A stretch of 64,000 nucleotides of DNA, taken from Actomonas sp051209155 (GTDB lineage: Bacteria > Verrucomicrobiota > Verrucomicrobiia > Opitutales > Opitutaceae). The position numbers and the translations under genes were made by a program. Positions 52,499 through 60,613 of the stretch are shown in pieces. Where the stretch lies: assembly GCA_051209155.1 (NCBI GenBank), contig JBPJGB010000001.1. The stretch is one strand, 5' to 3'. The notes below the pieces were generated by a model that was not told the origin of the DNA, did no database searches, and saw only the letters and a list, made by a program, of their open reading frames with translations. Numbering within the stretch: position 1 is the stretch's first letter; every line of letters begins with the position of its first letter.

Positions 52499-53503
52499 AT
52501 GAACCGCACGCTCCTGCCCATCCGCATTGTTTTCATCGCGCTCTGCGCGGCGGCGGGTTGGCTCGTGTGCTATTCCGTGCGGGAGTGGGACGAATACCGC
52601 ATCATCGGCATGTTCGTCGGCATGTTGATCGGCGTGTTGGTGGTGTTGGTCGACCTGATGCTGAAAGGCTTTTCGCTGCGGGGATTGTCGGCGCTGACCT
52701 TCGGTCTGGCGGTGGGATCGGTCATTTCCTACCTGCTGGGCACGTCGCCGCTGTTCGTGCGCGGCGACGAGCAGATCATCTATCTGTCGCGACTGACCCT
52801 GTTTCTCGTCGTCACCTACGTGTGCACGGTGATCGCGCTGCGGGGGAAGGATGAGTTCAATCTCGTGATCCCCTACGTGCGTTTTGTGCCGCACGAGGTG
52901 GATTCTCCGGTGGTGGTGGTGGACACCAGCGCCCTGGTGGATGGGCGCATCGCCCGCATTTGCGAAACCGGTTTTCTGAGCGGCGCGCTCATCATCCCTC
53001 GCTTTGTGCTCGAAGAGCTGCAGCGGGTGGCCGATTCGACCGAGATGGGCAAACAGGCCCGCGGTCGGCGCGGTCTCGAAGTGCTGGCGGGTTTGCGCCG
53101 CATCAAGACACTCGACCTGCGCATCCACGAAAGTGAGGCGAAAGCCGAGGAGGTGGAGGCCAAGTTGGTGTTCCTGGCGCAATCGATGAAGGCCAAGCTG
53201 CTCACCACCGACTACAATCTCGCGAAAATGGCCGAGTTTCACGGCGTGCCGTGGCTCAACCTCAACGCCTTGGCCAAGTCCATCCGCCGCGAGTTGCTGG
53301 TGGGCGAGACAATCGAGATTGATCTGGTGAAGACCGGCCGGGAGGAGCACCAAGGGGTTGGTTACATCGAGGATGGCTCGATGGTGGTGGTCGAGGAGGC
53401 GCGATCGATGGTCGGCTCGCGCGTCACGGCCGGCATCACCAGCATCCTGCCCTCGGCGGGCGGGAAGTTGATCTTCGCGCGCTTGATGGGCCCCAATGAC
53501 TGA
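52499..53503 (+). CDS. PIN/TRAM membrane protein, YacL family
   Basis: 334 residues. Four membrane helices occupy about 8-112 (IRIVFIALCAAAGWLVCYSV, IGMFVGMLIGVLVVLVDLML, a Gly/Ser-rich helix, LTLFLVVTYVCTVIAL). A cytoplasmic PIN nuclease domain follows with VVVVDTSALVDGRIARICET (Asp142), the acidic FVLEELQRVAD and LLTTDYNLAKMAEFHGV. A TRAM domain closes the protein (GYIEDGSMVVVEEARSMVGS). This is the exact order in YacL-type proteins, suspected membrane-bound RNases, often near translation genes in Firmicutes. No direct functional evidence comes from the neighbours. Confidence 0.94.
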   Translation: MNRTLLPIRIVFIALCAAAGWLVCYSVREWDEYRIIGMFVGMLIGVLVVLVDLMLKGFSLRGLSALTFGLAVGSVISYLLGTSPLFVRGDEQIIYLSRLTLFLVVTYVCTVIALRGKDEFNLVIPYVRFVPHEVDSPVVVVDTSALVDGRIARICETGFLSGALIIPRFVLEELQRVADSTEMGKQARGRRGLEVLAGLRRIKTLDLRIHESEAKAEEVEAKLVFLAQSMKAKLLTTDYNLAKMAEFHGVPWLNLNALAKSIRRELLVGETIEIDLVKTGREEHQGVGYIEDGSMVVVEEARSMVGSRVTAGITSILPSAGGKLIFARLMGPND

Positions 53504-53535
53504 CGGTGCCGGGTGTGGGCTGGGCCCGGCGTGAA

Positions 53536-54294
53536 TCAGTGGTGGCCGATCAGACGGGATAGCTCGTTCGCGGCGGCGATGACTTTTTGGGCCATTTCGG
53601 GAATGCGCTCGGAGGTGAAGCGCAAGGTTGCCGCGGTGATGCCCATGGCCGCGACCAGATCGCCCTTGGCGTTGACCACCGGCGCGGCCAGGCAACGCAC
53701 GCCGTGATTGAACTCCTCGTCATCAAGGCCGAAACCGCGCTCCCGGGTTTCGTCGGCGGCGGCTTCGAGCTCGGCGAGGGTCGTAAGCGATTTGGAGGTG
53801 CGAGCCTTCGGGGGAAAGCGTTCCATGATCTCGCCGATGCGCGAACGGTGGAGGAAACCGAGGAAAACCTTCCCGGTGGCGGAGGCGTAGAGGTCGGTGA
53901 GGGTGCCGGGGCTGGAGGCGGCCCGCAGCGGGTGGGGGCTGTCGCAGACTGCGGCGATGAGCGAGCGATCGTCGCAGGGGAGGGCGAGGTGCGCGGTTTC
54001 GTCGGTGGTTTTGCTGAGTTTCTCCAGGACCGGCAGGGCCAGATCGCGCAGCTCAGTGTCGGCCAAGGTGCGGCTCCCAAGATGGATCAGCACCGGGCCG
54101 AGGAAGTAGAGTCCGGCCTCTTTTCTCAGGAAACCCTGCGACTCGAGCGTCGTCGTGATCCGCAACGCGGTGGTTGAGGGGATACCCAGTGGTTTCGCCA
54201 GCTCGGTGATTTTGTAACCCCGGTTCTCTTGGCCTATAAGTTTAAGAACTCGGCAAGCATTCCTGAGATTAGGGATAATATACTTTTCGTCCAC
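53536..54294 (-). CDS. IclR-family transcriptional regulator of the pectin locus
   Basis: 252 residues from a GTG at 54294. The frame is open further up to 54465, but that part would cross the control region and shows no HTH similarity. The winged helix is at about 15-65 (YKITELAKPLGIPSTTALRI, then LESQGFLRKEAGLYFLG). The effector domain contains HLALPCDDRSLIAAVCDSPH, SSPGTLTDLYASATGKVFLG and RGFGLDDEEFNHGVRCLAAP, all typical of IclR/KdgR. It is divergent from the TonB receptor and adjoins kduI, kduD and pectinase genes. By analogy with KdgR it likely senses 2-keto-3-deoxygluconate or a related uronate and represses the locus. Three palindromes in the adjoining gap are candidate operators. 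Confidence 0.92.
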   Translation of the reverse strand: MDEKYIIPNLRNACRVLKLIGQENRGYKITELAKPLGIPSTTALRITTTLESQGFLRKEAGLYFLGPVLIHLGSRTLADTELRDLALPVLEKLSKTTDETAHLALPCDDRSLIAAVCDSPHPLRAASSPGTLTDLYASATGKVFLGFLHRSRIGEIMERFPPKARTSKSLTTLAELEAAADETRERGFGLDDEEFNHGVRCLAAPVVNAKGDLVAAMGITAATLRFTSERIPEMAQKVIAAANELSRLIGHH

Positions 54295-54559
54295 TATTGA
54301 ACAAAGACGGCCAGATAAGCCGATCGAGTTCAAGTTTGAACCTAGATTTGATGATTGAATTTTGGGAGGACTGAAAGGACGGCGCGATGGCGCAAAAAGT
54401 TCAAATGTGAAGTAGGGATTCAAAAACGAATAAACATGCGTTGACGGATTGGATTGTGGGTTCAATGGTGACCCTAACTTTCAAATGTGAAAGTGTGTTG
54501 CCCCTGTCCTACGACAGCCGAGGTAGCCCCCAGACCCCAACCCCTGCCACCAACCTACC
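54295..54559. promoter_or_regulatory. Divergent control region with three matching palindromes
   Basis: 265 bp, AT-richer than the surroundings. Three similar sites are seen: GTTCAAGTTTGAAC (54328-54341), TTCAAATGTGAA (54400-54411) and CTTTCAAATGTGAAAG (54478-54493). They share TTCAA-n-TGAA symmetry, and their centres are 71 and 80 bp apart, roughly seven and eight helical turns. A fourth, imperfect one, GGGTTCAATGGTGACCC, is at 54458-54474. A TTGACG at 54441 with CAATGG 17 bp on is a weak promoter candidate for the TonB receptor gene. Likely IclR operators, inferred from position and symmetry. Confidence 0.75.
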
Positions 54560-57500
54560 ATGTCGGAAAACTCGTTCCCGCGAGTGCGAACCGCGTTGTT
54601 CGCTCGTTTCGCCTATTCGCGCGTCATTTTCATGGCGCTTTTTGCCCTCCTCGTGACTTTGCCTGCATTGCAGGCCCAAGACGGCGCGGCCGCCATCACC
54701 GGCCGCATCAGCAATGCGGTCACCGGAAGTTATCTCAACAATGCCCGGGTGACCGCGGTCGGCACGGGCAAGACGGTGTTCACCAACTCCTACGGCGAAT
54801 TTCGTCTCACCGGCCTGCCTGCCGGTGAAGTGACCCTCGAGGTGTTCTACACCGGCCTCGACACCAAAACCGTCACGGTCTCCGCTGCGGCGGGTCAGAC
54901 CGTTGCGCAAAACGTCGCCCTCATCGACTCCGCGCTCACCGGCGATACGGATGTCGACACCGTCCTGCTCTCGGAGTTTATTGTGCAAGCGACCGAGCAG
55001 GCGAACGATGCCGTCGCCATCAACGAGCAGCGTTTCTCCACCAACCTCAAGAACGTGGTTTCAGCCGATGCTTTTGGCGACGTGACCGAGGGTAATCCCG
55101 GTGAGTTCCTGAAATACCTGCCCGGTGTTTCGGTCGATTACGTGGCGGCCGACGTGCGTTCGGTCTCGGTGCGCGGTTTCGGCTCGGCCTTCACCTCGGT
55201 GAACGTCGATGGCAACCGCATGGCCAGCGCGGCTTCGTCGGGCGCCAGCCGTTCCTTTGAGCTCGAGCAGGTGTCGATGAACAACGTGGCCCGCCTCGAG
55301 GTCGTGAAGGTGCCGACACCATCCATGCCGGCCGACTCCCTCGGTGGCTCGGTCAACCTCGTGTCGAAGAACGCCTTTGAGCGCGACAAGGCGGAGTTCG
55401 AATACCGCGTCTACACCAGCATCAGCGACGAGGACCTGACCCTCAGCCGCACGCCGGGACCGTCGGTGGAGCGCACCTACAAGGTTCGCCCGGGCTTCGA
55501 CTTCAGCTACTCGAATCCGCTCAGCGCCTCCTTCGGCTTCATTCTCAACGGGCTGCATTCCGATCAGTTCAATGAGCAGCACCGTTCCCGCGCCACCTGG
55601 CAAACCAGCGGCGGCGGCGCCAGCGTGGAGACGCCCTACATGCGCACCTACACCGTGCAGGATGGACCCAAGGAAACCCGCCGCGACTCGATCGGCCTCA
55701 ACCTCGACTGGAAGGTCACCGATCGCAGTGTGCTGAGCTTCGGGTATCAGTGGAACGACTACGATTCCTTCTTCGGCAATCGTAACTACAACATCAACGC
55801 CGGCTCCAATGTCCCGACCGGCAGTTTCGGCGCCGACTACACCCAGGGCCGTTCCGGCGCGGGCGAAGTCACCGGCGGCATGTCGTTCCGCAACAAGTTC
55901 GGCACCACCAATCACGCCAACCTGAACTGGAAGTTCTATGGCGATGATCTCGAGGTGAACGCCGGGGCCTACTACTCCTACGCGACCAACAAGTATCGCG
56001 ACATCGACAACGGTCACTTCTCCGGCGTGAACACCCGGGTGCGCTCGCTCACCGTGCGCCATGACAACGTGAACGGCATCAATGCGCCGACGATGACCAT
56101 CGTGAACGGCAGCGGGGCCACCGTCGATTGGACGGACCTGAACAACTACAAGCTGCGGTCCGTGCGTTCCCAGCAATTCGACTCCTGGGATGAGTTCACC
56201 GGCTTCAATGTCGATGTGACCAAGCACCTGGAACTCGCCGTGCCGTTCGACCTCAAGGCCGGCGTCAATGTGCGAGAGCAGGAGCGCGACATCATTCGTC
56301 GCCAGGACGACTACAACTATGTGGGCCCGGACGGCCGGGCCGAGACCAACGATGACTGGGCGGCTCCGTTCATGGACGAAATTTACGTGAACCAGGACCC
56401 GCACTGGGGCCTGCCTGCGCCGCAATACATCGACCCCTACAAGGTCTACCAGCACTTCCTCGCGCACCCCGATTACTTCCAGGCCAACGTCAACAACTGG
56501 CAGAATCGCGCGCAGAACGACTACAACCTCACGGAGAAGGTTTCGGCGGCTTACCTCGAGGGCGATTGGACGCTCATGGACGGTCGGATGAAATTCCTCA
56601 CCGGCGTGCGTTACGAGAAGACCGAGATCGATGGCATCGGCTTCCTCTACAACCCGGACGGGCACCTCGACGCCAACGGCAATCCGCTCACCAACGACGT
56701 GGCCACCCAGCGTCGTCTGCAATACCAGCGCCGCGCCGCCTCGGTTTCCCGCGACTACGACGGCTTCTACCCGAGTGCCCACCTCGTCTATAACCTCAAT
56801 GACAACCTCGTCCTGCGCCTGGCTTACGCCAAGACGATCGGTCGCCCCGACTTTGCGCAGATCCTGCCGGGCACCGTCATTGATCCCTACGACAACCCGA
56901 TCGCGGGCGAACCCGGTGGTGAGATCACGGTGCGCAACACCGGCCTCAAGCCCTACAGCGGCGACAACTTCGACCTCTCGCTGGAGTATTACTTCGAGCC
57001 GGCGGGCGTCCTCTCGCTGGGGGTGTTCCACAAGGACATCACCGACTTCTTCGGTGGCACCGCCCGGTTCGCCGACCAGCAGGATCTGATCGATTACAAC
57101 CTCGACGATCAATACCTCGGCTGGGACCTCGTCACCTCGCTCAACTCCGGCGACGCCAAGATCACGGGTTGGGAGTTCAACTATTCGCAGCAGCTCACCA
57201 TGCTGCCGAGCTTCTGGAAGAACTTCTCGGTCTTTGCCAACGGCACCTTCCTCGATCTCGATGGTAGCAACACCGCCGACTTCTCGGGCTTCATCGAGAA
57301 GACCGGCAACTGGGGCGTCTCCTACGGCGGCAAGCGTTTCAACGCGAAGTTCAAGTGGAACTACCGCGGCGAACAGTTCCGCTCCTTCCGCTCGGGCCTC
57401 GGCACGAATGGCGCGGAGTATTACGATGCGCGCCTCTACCTCGACGTGAACTTCGACTACAAGATCAACGATCGCATCACCGCGTTCCTCAACGCCCGCA

Positions 57501-57622
57501 ACGTCCTCAACGAGCAGCAGCTCCTGCAGCGTTACGGCAACGAGCTGCCCGGTTACGCCCACGATTACCAGGCCGAAGAATTCGGCGTGCAGTATGCGAT
57601 CGGTATCAAGGGCAAGTTCTGA
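54560..57622 (+). CDS. TonB-dependent outer-membrane receptor (oligogalacturonate/pectin uptake, inferred)
   Basis: 1020 residues. A signal peptide (FARFAYSRVIFMALFALLVT, cleavage after about Ala39) is followed by a carboxypeptidase-regulatory-like beta domain (about 44-125: ITGRISNAVTGSYLNNARVT, GEFRLTGLPAGEVTLEV). The plug domain (about 155-290) has NVVSADAFGDVTEGNPGEFL and SVRGFGSAFTSVNVDGNRMA. A 22-strand-type barrel with many Tyr/Phe/Asn turns ends at the outer-membrane Phe (GIKGKF). It imports a ligand across the outer membrane using TonB energy. Its neighbours are an IclR regulator and kduI/kduD plus pectin hydrolases, so pectin oligomers are the likely cargo. No SusD-like lipoprotein accompanies it. 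Confidence 0.94.
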   Translation: MSENSFPRVRTALFARFAYSRVIFMALFALLVTLPALQAQDGAAAITGRISNAVTGSYLNNARVTAVGTGKTVFTNSYGEFRLTGLPAGEVTLEVFYTGLDTKTVTVSAAAGQTVAQNVALIDSALTGDTDVDTVLLSEFIVQATEQANDAVAINEQRFSTNLKNVVSADAFGDVTEGNPGEFLKYLPGVSVDYVAADVRSVSVRGFGSAFTSVNVDGNRMASAASSGASRSFELEQVSMNNVARLEVVKVPTPSMPADSLGGSVNLVSKNAFERDKAEFEYRVYTSISDEDLTLSRTPGPSVERTYKVRPGFDFSYSNPLSASFGFILNGLHSDQFNEQHRSRATWQTSGGGASVETPYMRTYTVQDGPKETRRDSIGLNLDWKVTDRSVLSFGYQWNDYDSFFGNRNYNINAGSNVPTGSFGADYTQGRSGAGEVTGGMSFRNKFGTTNHANLNWKFYGDDLEVNAGAYYSYATNKYRDIDNGHFSGVNTRVRSLTVRHDNVNGINAPTMTIVNGSGATVDWTDLNNYKLRSVRSQQFDSWDEFTGFNVDVTKHLELAVPFDLKAGVNVREQERDIIRRQDDYNYVGPDGRAETNDDWAAPFMDEIYVNQDPHWGLPAPQYIDPYKVYQHFLAHPDYFQANVNNWQNRAQNDYNLTEKVSAAYLEGDWTLMDGRMKFLTGVRYEKTEIDGIGFLYNPDGHLDANGNPLTNDVATQRRLQYQRRAASVSRDYDGFYPSAHLVYNLNDNLVLRLAYAKTIGRPDFAQILPGTVIDPYDNPIAGEPGGEITVRNTGLKPYSGDNFDLSLEYYFEPAGVLSLGVFHKDITDFFGGTARFADQQDLIDYNLDDQYLGWDLVTSLNSGDAKITGWEFNYSQQLTMLPSFWKNFSVFANGTFLDLDGSNTADFSGFIEKTGNWGVSYGGKRFNAKFKWNYRGEQFRSFRSGLGTNGAEYYDARLYLDVNFDYKINDRITAFLNARNVLNEQQLLQRYGNELPGYAHDYQAEEFGVQYAIGIKGKF

Positions 57623-57669
57623 TCGTCGCCCCGCAATCCGGTTGAACATCTAACCATCAAACTTCCGGT

Positions 57670-57693
57670 CCGGCCATCACCCTTGATGGCCGG
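57670..57693 (+). terminator. Hairpin between TonB receptor and kduI genes
   Basis: CCGGCCATCA, loop CCCT, TGATGGCCGG: a perfect 10-bp GC-rich stem 48 bp past the receptor stop. There is no adjacent T-run (the nearest T-rich text is 20 bp on), so it is a weak terminator or an mRNA processing/stability element. It could lower kdu expression relative to the receptor. Confidence 0.6.
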
Positions 57694-57722
57694 GCCGCGG
57701 AGTCCCACTTTCTTCACGTTTC

Positions 57723-58553
57723 ATGCAACACTTCCACGACTCCCACCCAGCCGATTTTGATCGGTTGACCTCCGCCGAGTTGAGGGAGCGCTTTTTGTTG
57801 CCGCGCCTTTTCCGGCCGGGTGAACAGCGCCTCCATTATTGGGACGTGGATCGAACGGTGATCGGTGGCGTGGTGCCCACCGCCGACGCCATCACGCTGC
57901 GCACGCCGCCAAATCTGGCCGCCGGCAGTTTCTGCGAACGGCGCGAACTGGGTATCATCAATCTGGGCGCGGCCGGCACGGTCACGGTCGGTGACACGGT
58001 CCACGACCTGGCGCCCCAGGATGGCCTCTACCTGGGCCGCGGGGCAGCGACGCCGATCTTTGCTTCGGTCGATGCCGCGAGCCCGGCGCAGTTTTATCTG
58101 CTCAGCTACCCGGCGCACGCGGCGCATCCCTCGCAGGTTGTGCGTTCCGCCGACTTGGCCGGCAACACCCTCGGCAGTTCCGCGACCGCCAACGAACGCA
58201 CCATCTACAAATATTTCGCGCCCGGGGTGGTCACCACTTGCCAGCTGGTCATGGGTCTCACCGTGATCTCCCCCGGCAGCGTGTGGAACACCATGCCGCC
58301 GCACACCCATCTGCGTCGCTCCGAGGTGTATTGCTACTGCCGCCTCGCGCCGGACTCCGTGGTCATGCACTTCATGGGACCACCCCGCGCCACCCGTCAT
58401 CTGGTGATGCGCGACGGTGACGCGGTGATTTCGCCCTCGTGGTCGATCCACTCGGGTGCCGGCACCGGCGCCTATGCCTTTGTTTGGGGCATGGGCGGCG
58501 AGAATCAGGAGTTTTCCGATATGGATGCGGTCGCGATGAGCGACCTCGCCTGA
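57723..58553 (+). CDS. kduI: 5-dehydro-4-deoxy-D-glucuronate isomerase
   Basis: 276 residues, the normal KduI length. The metal site of the cupin fold is complete: H194 and H196 (PPHTHLRRSE), E201, and H243 (WSIHSGAG). These match the spacing of the four zinc ligands known for KduI. Other features include FLLPRLFRPGEQRLHYWDVD near the start and GGENQEFSDMDAV near the end. It converts 5-keto-4-deoxyuronate, released from unsaturated pectin oligomers, into 3-deoxy-D-glycero-2,5-hexodiulosonate in the cytoplasm. The kduD gene starts 14 bp downstream. Confidence 0.96.
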   Translation: MQHFHDSHPADFDRLTSAELRERFLLPRLFRPGEQRLHYWDVDRTVIGGVVPTADAITLRTPPNLAAGSFCERRELGIINLGAAGTVTVGDTVHDLAPQDGLYLGRGAATPIFASVDAASPAQFYLLSYPAHAAHPSQVVRSADLAGNTLGSSATANERTIYKYFAPGVVTTCQLVMGLTVISPGSVWNTMPPHTHLRRSEVYCYCRLAPDSVVMHFMGPPRATRHLVMRDGDAVISPSWSIHSGAGTGAYAFVWGMGGENQEFSDMDAVAMSDLA

Positions 58554-58567
58554 ACCGCCCTCCACTC

Positions 58568-59332
58568 ATGAGTGTTCTGCCCGCGTTCAGCCTGTCGGCG
58601 CAAATCGCCGTCGTGACGGGAGCTTCGCAGGGCATCGGCGCGACCTTGGCGCAAGGCCTTGCCGAAGCCGGCGCCGATGTCGCGCTGCTCGCCCGCGGCG
58701 ATTGCCGCGCAGCCGCAGCCGCTGTCACCGCCGCCGGCCGTCGCGCGCTGGTGGTGCCGGTCGACCTGAGCGAGGCGGGGCAGGGCGCCGCGGCGCTTGC
58801 CCGCGTCGAACAGGAGCTGGGTGCCCCCACGATCCTCATCAACAATGCCGGCATCATTCGTCGGGCGGATTTTCCGGATTATGCGAAGGCGGACTGGGAC
58901 GACGTCATGGCGGTCAATCTCGATGCCGTCTTCGAGCTCAGCCAGGCCTTTGCCCGGGCCTGCCTCGCGGGCAATCGTGGCGGTCGCATCATCAACATCG
59001 CGTCGATGTTGTCCTTTCAGGGCGGTATCCGCGTGGTCGCCTACACGGCCTCGAAGAGTGCGGTGCTCGGGCTGACCCGCGCGTTGGCCAACGAACTCGC
59101 GCCGCAGGGCATCAACGTGAACGCCATCGCGCCCGGTTACATCGCGACCGACAACACGGCTCCGCTGCGGGCCGACACCTCGCGCAACGCGGCTATTCTC
59201 GATCGTATCCCCGCCGGTCGCTGGGGCGATCCGTCCGATCTCGTCGGTGCCGCCGTTTTTCTTGCCTCCCCGGCAGCAGCCTACGTCCACGGCACCGTGC
59301 TGGCCGTCGACGGCGGCTGGCTTGCCCGCTGA
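58568..59332 (+). CDS. kduD: 2-dehydro-3-deoxy-D-gluconate 5-dehydrogenase
   Basis: 254 residues from the ATG at 58568. A classical short-chain dehydrogenase: cofactor loop TGASQGIG (17-24), NNAG (92-95), Ser146 in IINIASMLSF, and the Tyr159-x-x-x-Lys163 pair in YTASKSAVLG. PGYIATDNTAPLRAD and the closing GTVLAVDGGWLAR match KduD. It reduces 3-deoxy-hexodiulosonate to 2-keto-3-deoxygluconate with NADH, the step after KduI. It follows kduI by 14 bp and is clearly co-transcribed. A hairpin repeat separates it from the next gene. Confidence 0.94.
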   Translation: MSVLPAFSLSAQIAVVTGASQGIGATLAQGLAEAGADVALLARGDCRAAAAAVTAAGRRALVVPVDLSEAGQGAAALARVEQELGAPTILINNAGIIRRADFPDYAKADWDDVMAVNLDAVFELSQAFARACLAGNRGGRIINIASMLSFQGGIRVVAYTASKSAVLGLTRALANELAPQGINVNAIAPGYIATDNTAPLRADTSRNAAILDRIPAGRWGDPSDLVGAAVFLASPAAAYVHGTVLAVDGGWLAR

Positions 59333-59356
59333 ACCTCCCAACCCCGTCCACTCGCT

Positions 59357-59407
59357 CACGCTCACGCTCGCGGTGACCCGCTGCCGTGGCCGCGAGCGTG
59401 AGCGAGT
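59357..59407. repeat. Hexamer-repeat hairpin between kduD and the DUF4861 gene
   Basis: CGCTCACGCTCACGCTCGCG (from 59355) faces CCGCGAGCGTGAGCGAG (59390-59407): a stem of 15 perfect base pairs with a 15-nt loop, plus an extra 6-bp unit on the left arm. Twelve bases separate it from the next start codon. Same style as the elements at 29.45 and 44.6 kb. Confidence 0.75.
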
Positions 59408-59419
59408 GGCTCCCTTGCC

Positions 59420-60613
59420 ATGCTCCGTCGCCCCCTCGTCGTATTCTGTCTGTTTGCCGCCGCGGTCGTTTTGCCGCTGCGTGCCGACCGTTTTCTGGTC
59501 ACCGTTTCCCACGACCTCGCGGCCGCCCGCCCGAGCGAAACCATCGTGTTGCCCTTCGCGGCGGTGCGTGAACGCCTGCCCGACGTGCGCTTCGACCATG
59601 TGCAGGTGCGGCGCGCCGACACCGGCGCGCTCGTGCCGTTTCAGATCACCAACTTCACGCCCAACGTGCGCCCGGCGCAGTATGACGAGCTGATCTGGCA
59701 GCATGACTTCGCGGCGGGCGAACACCGCGCGACTTTCATCGTCGAAACCACCGAGGCCGTGGTGCCGCCGTTTCCTTCGCGCGTGTTTGCCCGCCATGTG
59801 CCGGAGCGGCTCGATGATTTCGCGTGGGAAAACGATCGCATGGCGCACCGCGCCTACGGACCGCGGCTCAACAGCGCCGAAGCCGGCAAGAGCCAGCTGC
59901 GCAGCGCCGGCCTTGATTACTGGGCCAAGCGCGTGCGCTACCTCATCGTCGATCGCTGGTATTTGAAGGGTCACGACGCCTACCACGTCGACAGCGGCGA
60001 GGGGCTCGACATGTATTCGGTCGGCACGCACAGCGGGGTGGGGGGCACCGCTATGTGGACCGGCACCATGGCGATTTCGGCCGGCAACTGGCAGGCCGCG
60101 CGCGTGCTGGCCAACGGCCCGATCCGCGCCGTCTTCGAACTCGACTACGCCCCCATCGATCTCGGCAACGGTGCCACGCTCACTGAGACCAAGCGTTTCA
60201 CGGTCGATGCCGGCCACAACCTGGATCGCATCGAGAGCCGTTTCTCCCTCACCGGGGGGACCGAGGCGCTGGTCGCGGTGGGGCTGACTCGCCGCGACGA
60301 CCTGCAACCCGCGGTGACCGCCGACCCCGACTTGGGATTGCTCAGCAACTGGTCGGTTTATCCCGACGATCACGGCGCGCTTGGCACTGCGGTGCTGCTG
60401 GCTCCGGGCCGTGCTGATGGCACGGCGGAGGACGAGGCCAACAACTACCTGCTCAGCACGGTGCAGGATGGCTCCGTCGTGACCGCCTACGCCGGCGGCG
60501 GTTGGTCACTGTCCGGTGATTTTCCCGACTCCAAGTCCTGGCATGCCTACCTGCAGGCCGCCGCCCAGCGCCTGCGCCACCCCCTCACGCTTAACCTCGA
60601 CCCCGCCGAATGA
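59420..60613 (+). CDS. Exported DUF4861 protein of the pectin cluster
   Basis: 397 residues. A signal peptide (RRPLVVFCLFAAAVVLPLRA) is followed by a long beta-rich protein. Landmarks are NDRMAHRAYGPRLN, LDYWAKRVRYLIVDRWY, HVDSGEGLDMYSVGTHSGVG and a repeated strand pattern around FELDYAPI, LTETKRFTVDAGHNLDRIES. DUF4861 proteins are common in Bacteroidota and Verrucomicrobiota pectin and rhamnogalacturonan loci, located with GH105 or GH28 enzymes, and are thought to act on uronate-containing oligosaccharides. The stop overlaps the start of the next gene (ATGA), so the two are coupled. Exact reaction unknown. Confidence 0.9.
   Translation: MLRRPLVVFCLFAAAVVLPLRADRFLVTVSHDLAAARPSETIVLPFAAVRERLPDVRFDHVQVRRADTGALVPFQITNFTPNVRPAQYDELIWQHDFAAGEHRATFIVETTEAVVPPFPSRVFARHVPERLDDFAWENDRMAHRAYGPRLNSAEAGKSQLRSAGLDYWAKRVRYLIVDRWYLKGHDAYHVDSGEGLDMYSVGTHSGVGGTAMWTGTMAISAGNWQAARVLANGPIRAVFELDYAPIDLGNGATLTETKRFTVDAGHNLDRIESRFSLTGGTEALVAVGLTRRDDLQPAVTADPDLGLLSNWSVYPDDHGALGTAVLLAPGRADGTAEDEANNYLLSTVQDGSVVTAYAGGGWSLSGDFPDSKSWHAYLQAAAQRLRHPLTLNLDPAE

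Noticed and set aside
55061..57649. An 862-codon open frame antisense to the TonB receptor
   Set aside because: No signal, domain or motif; Val/Glu-rich shadow of the receptor gene.
58568..59332. Longer kduD start at 58439
   Set aside because: The extra 43 codons overlap the end of kduI in another frame and lack SDR similarity; the ATG at 58568 gives the standard KduD length.
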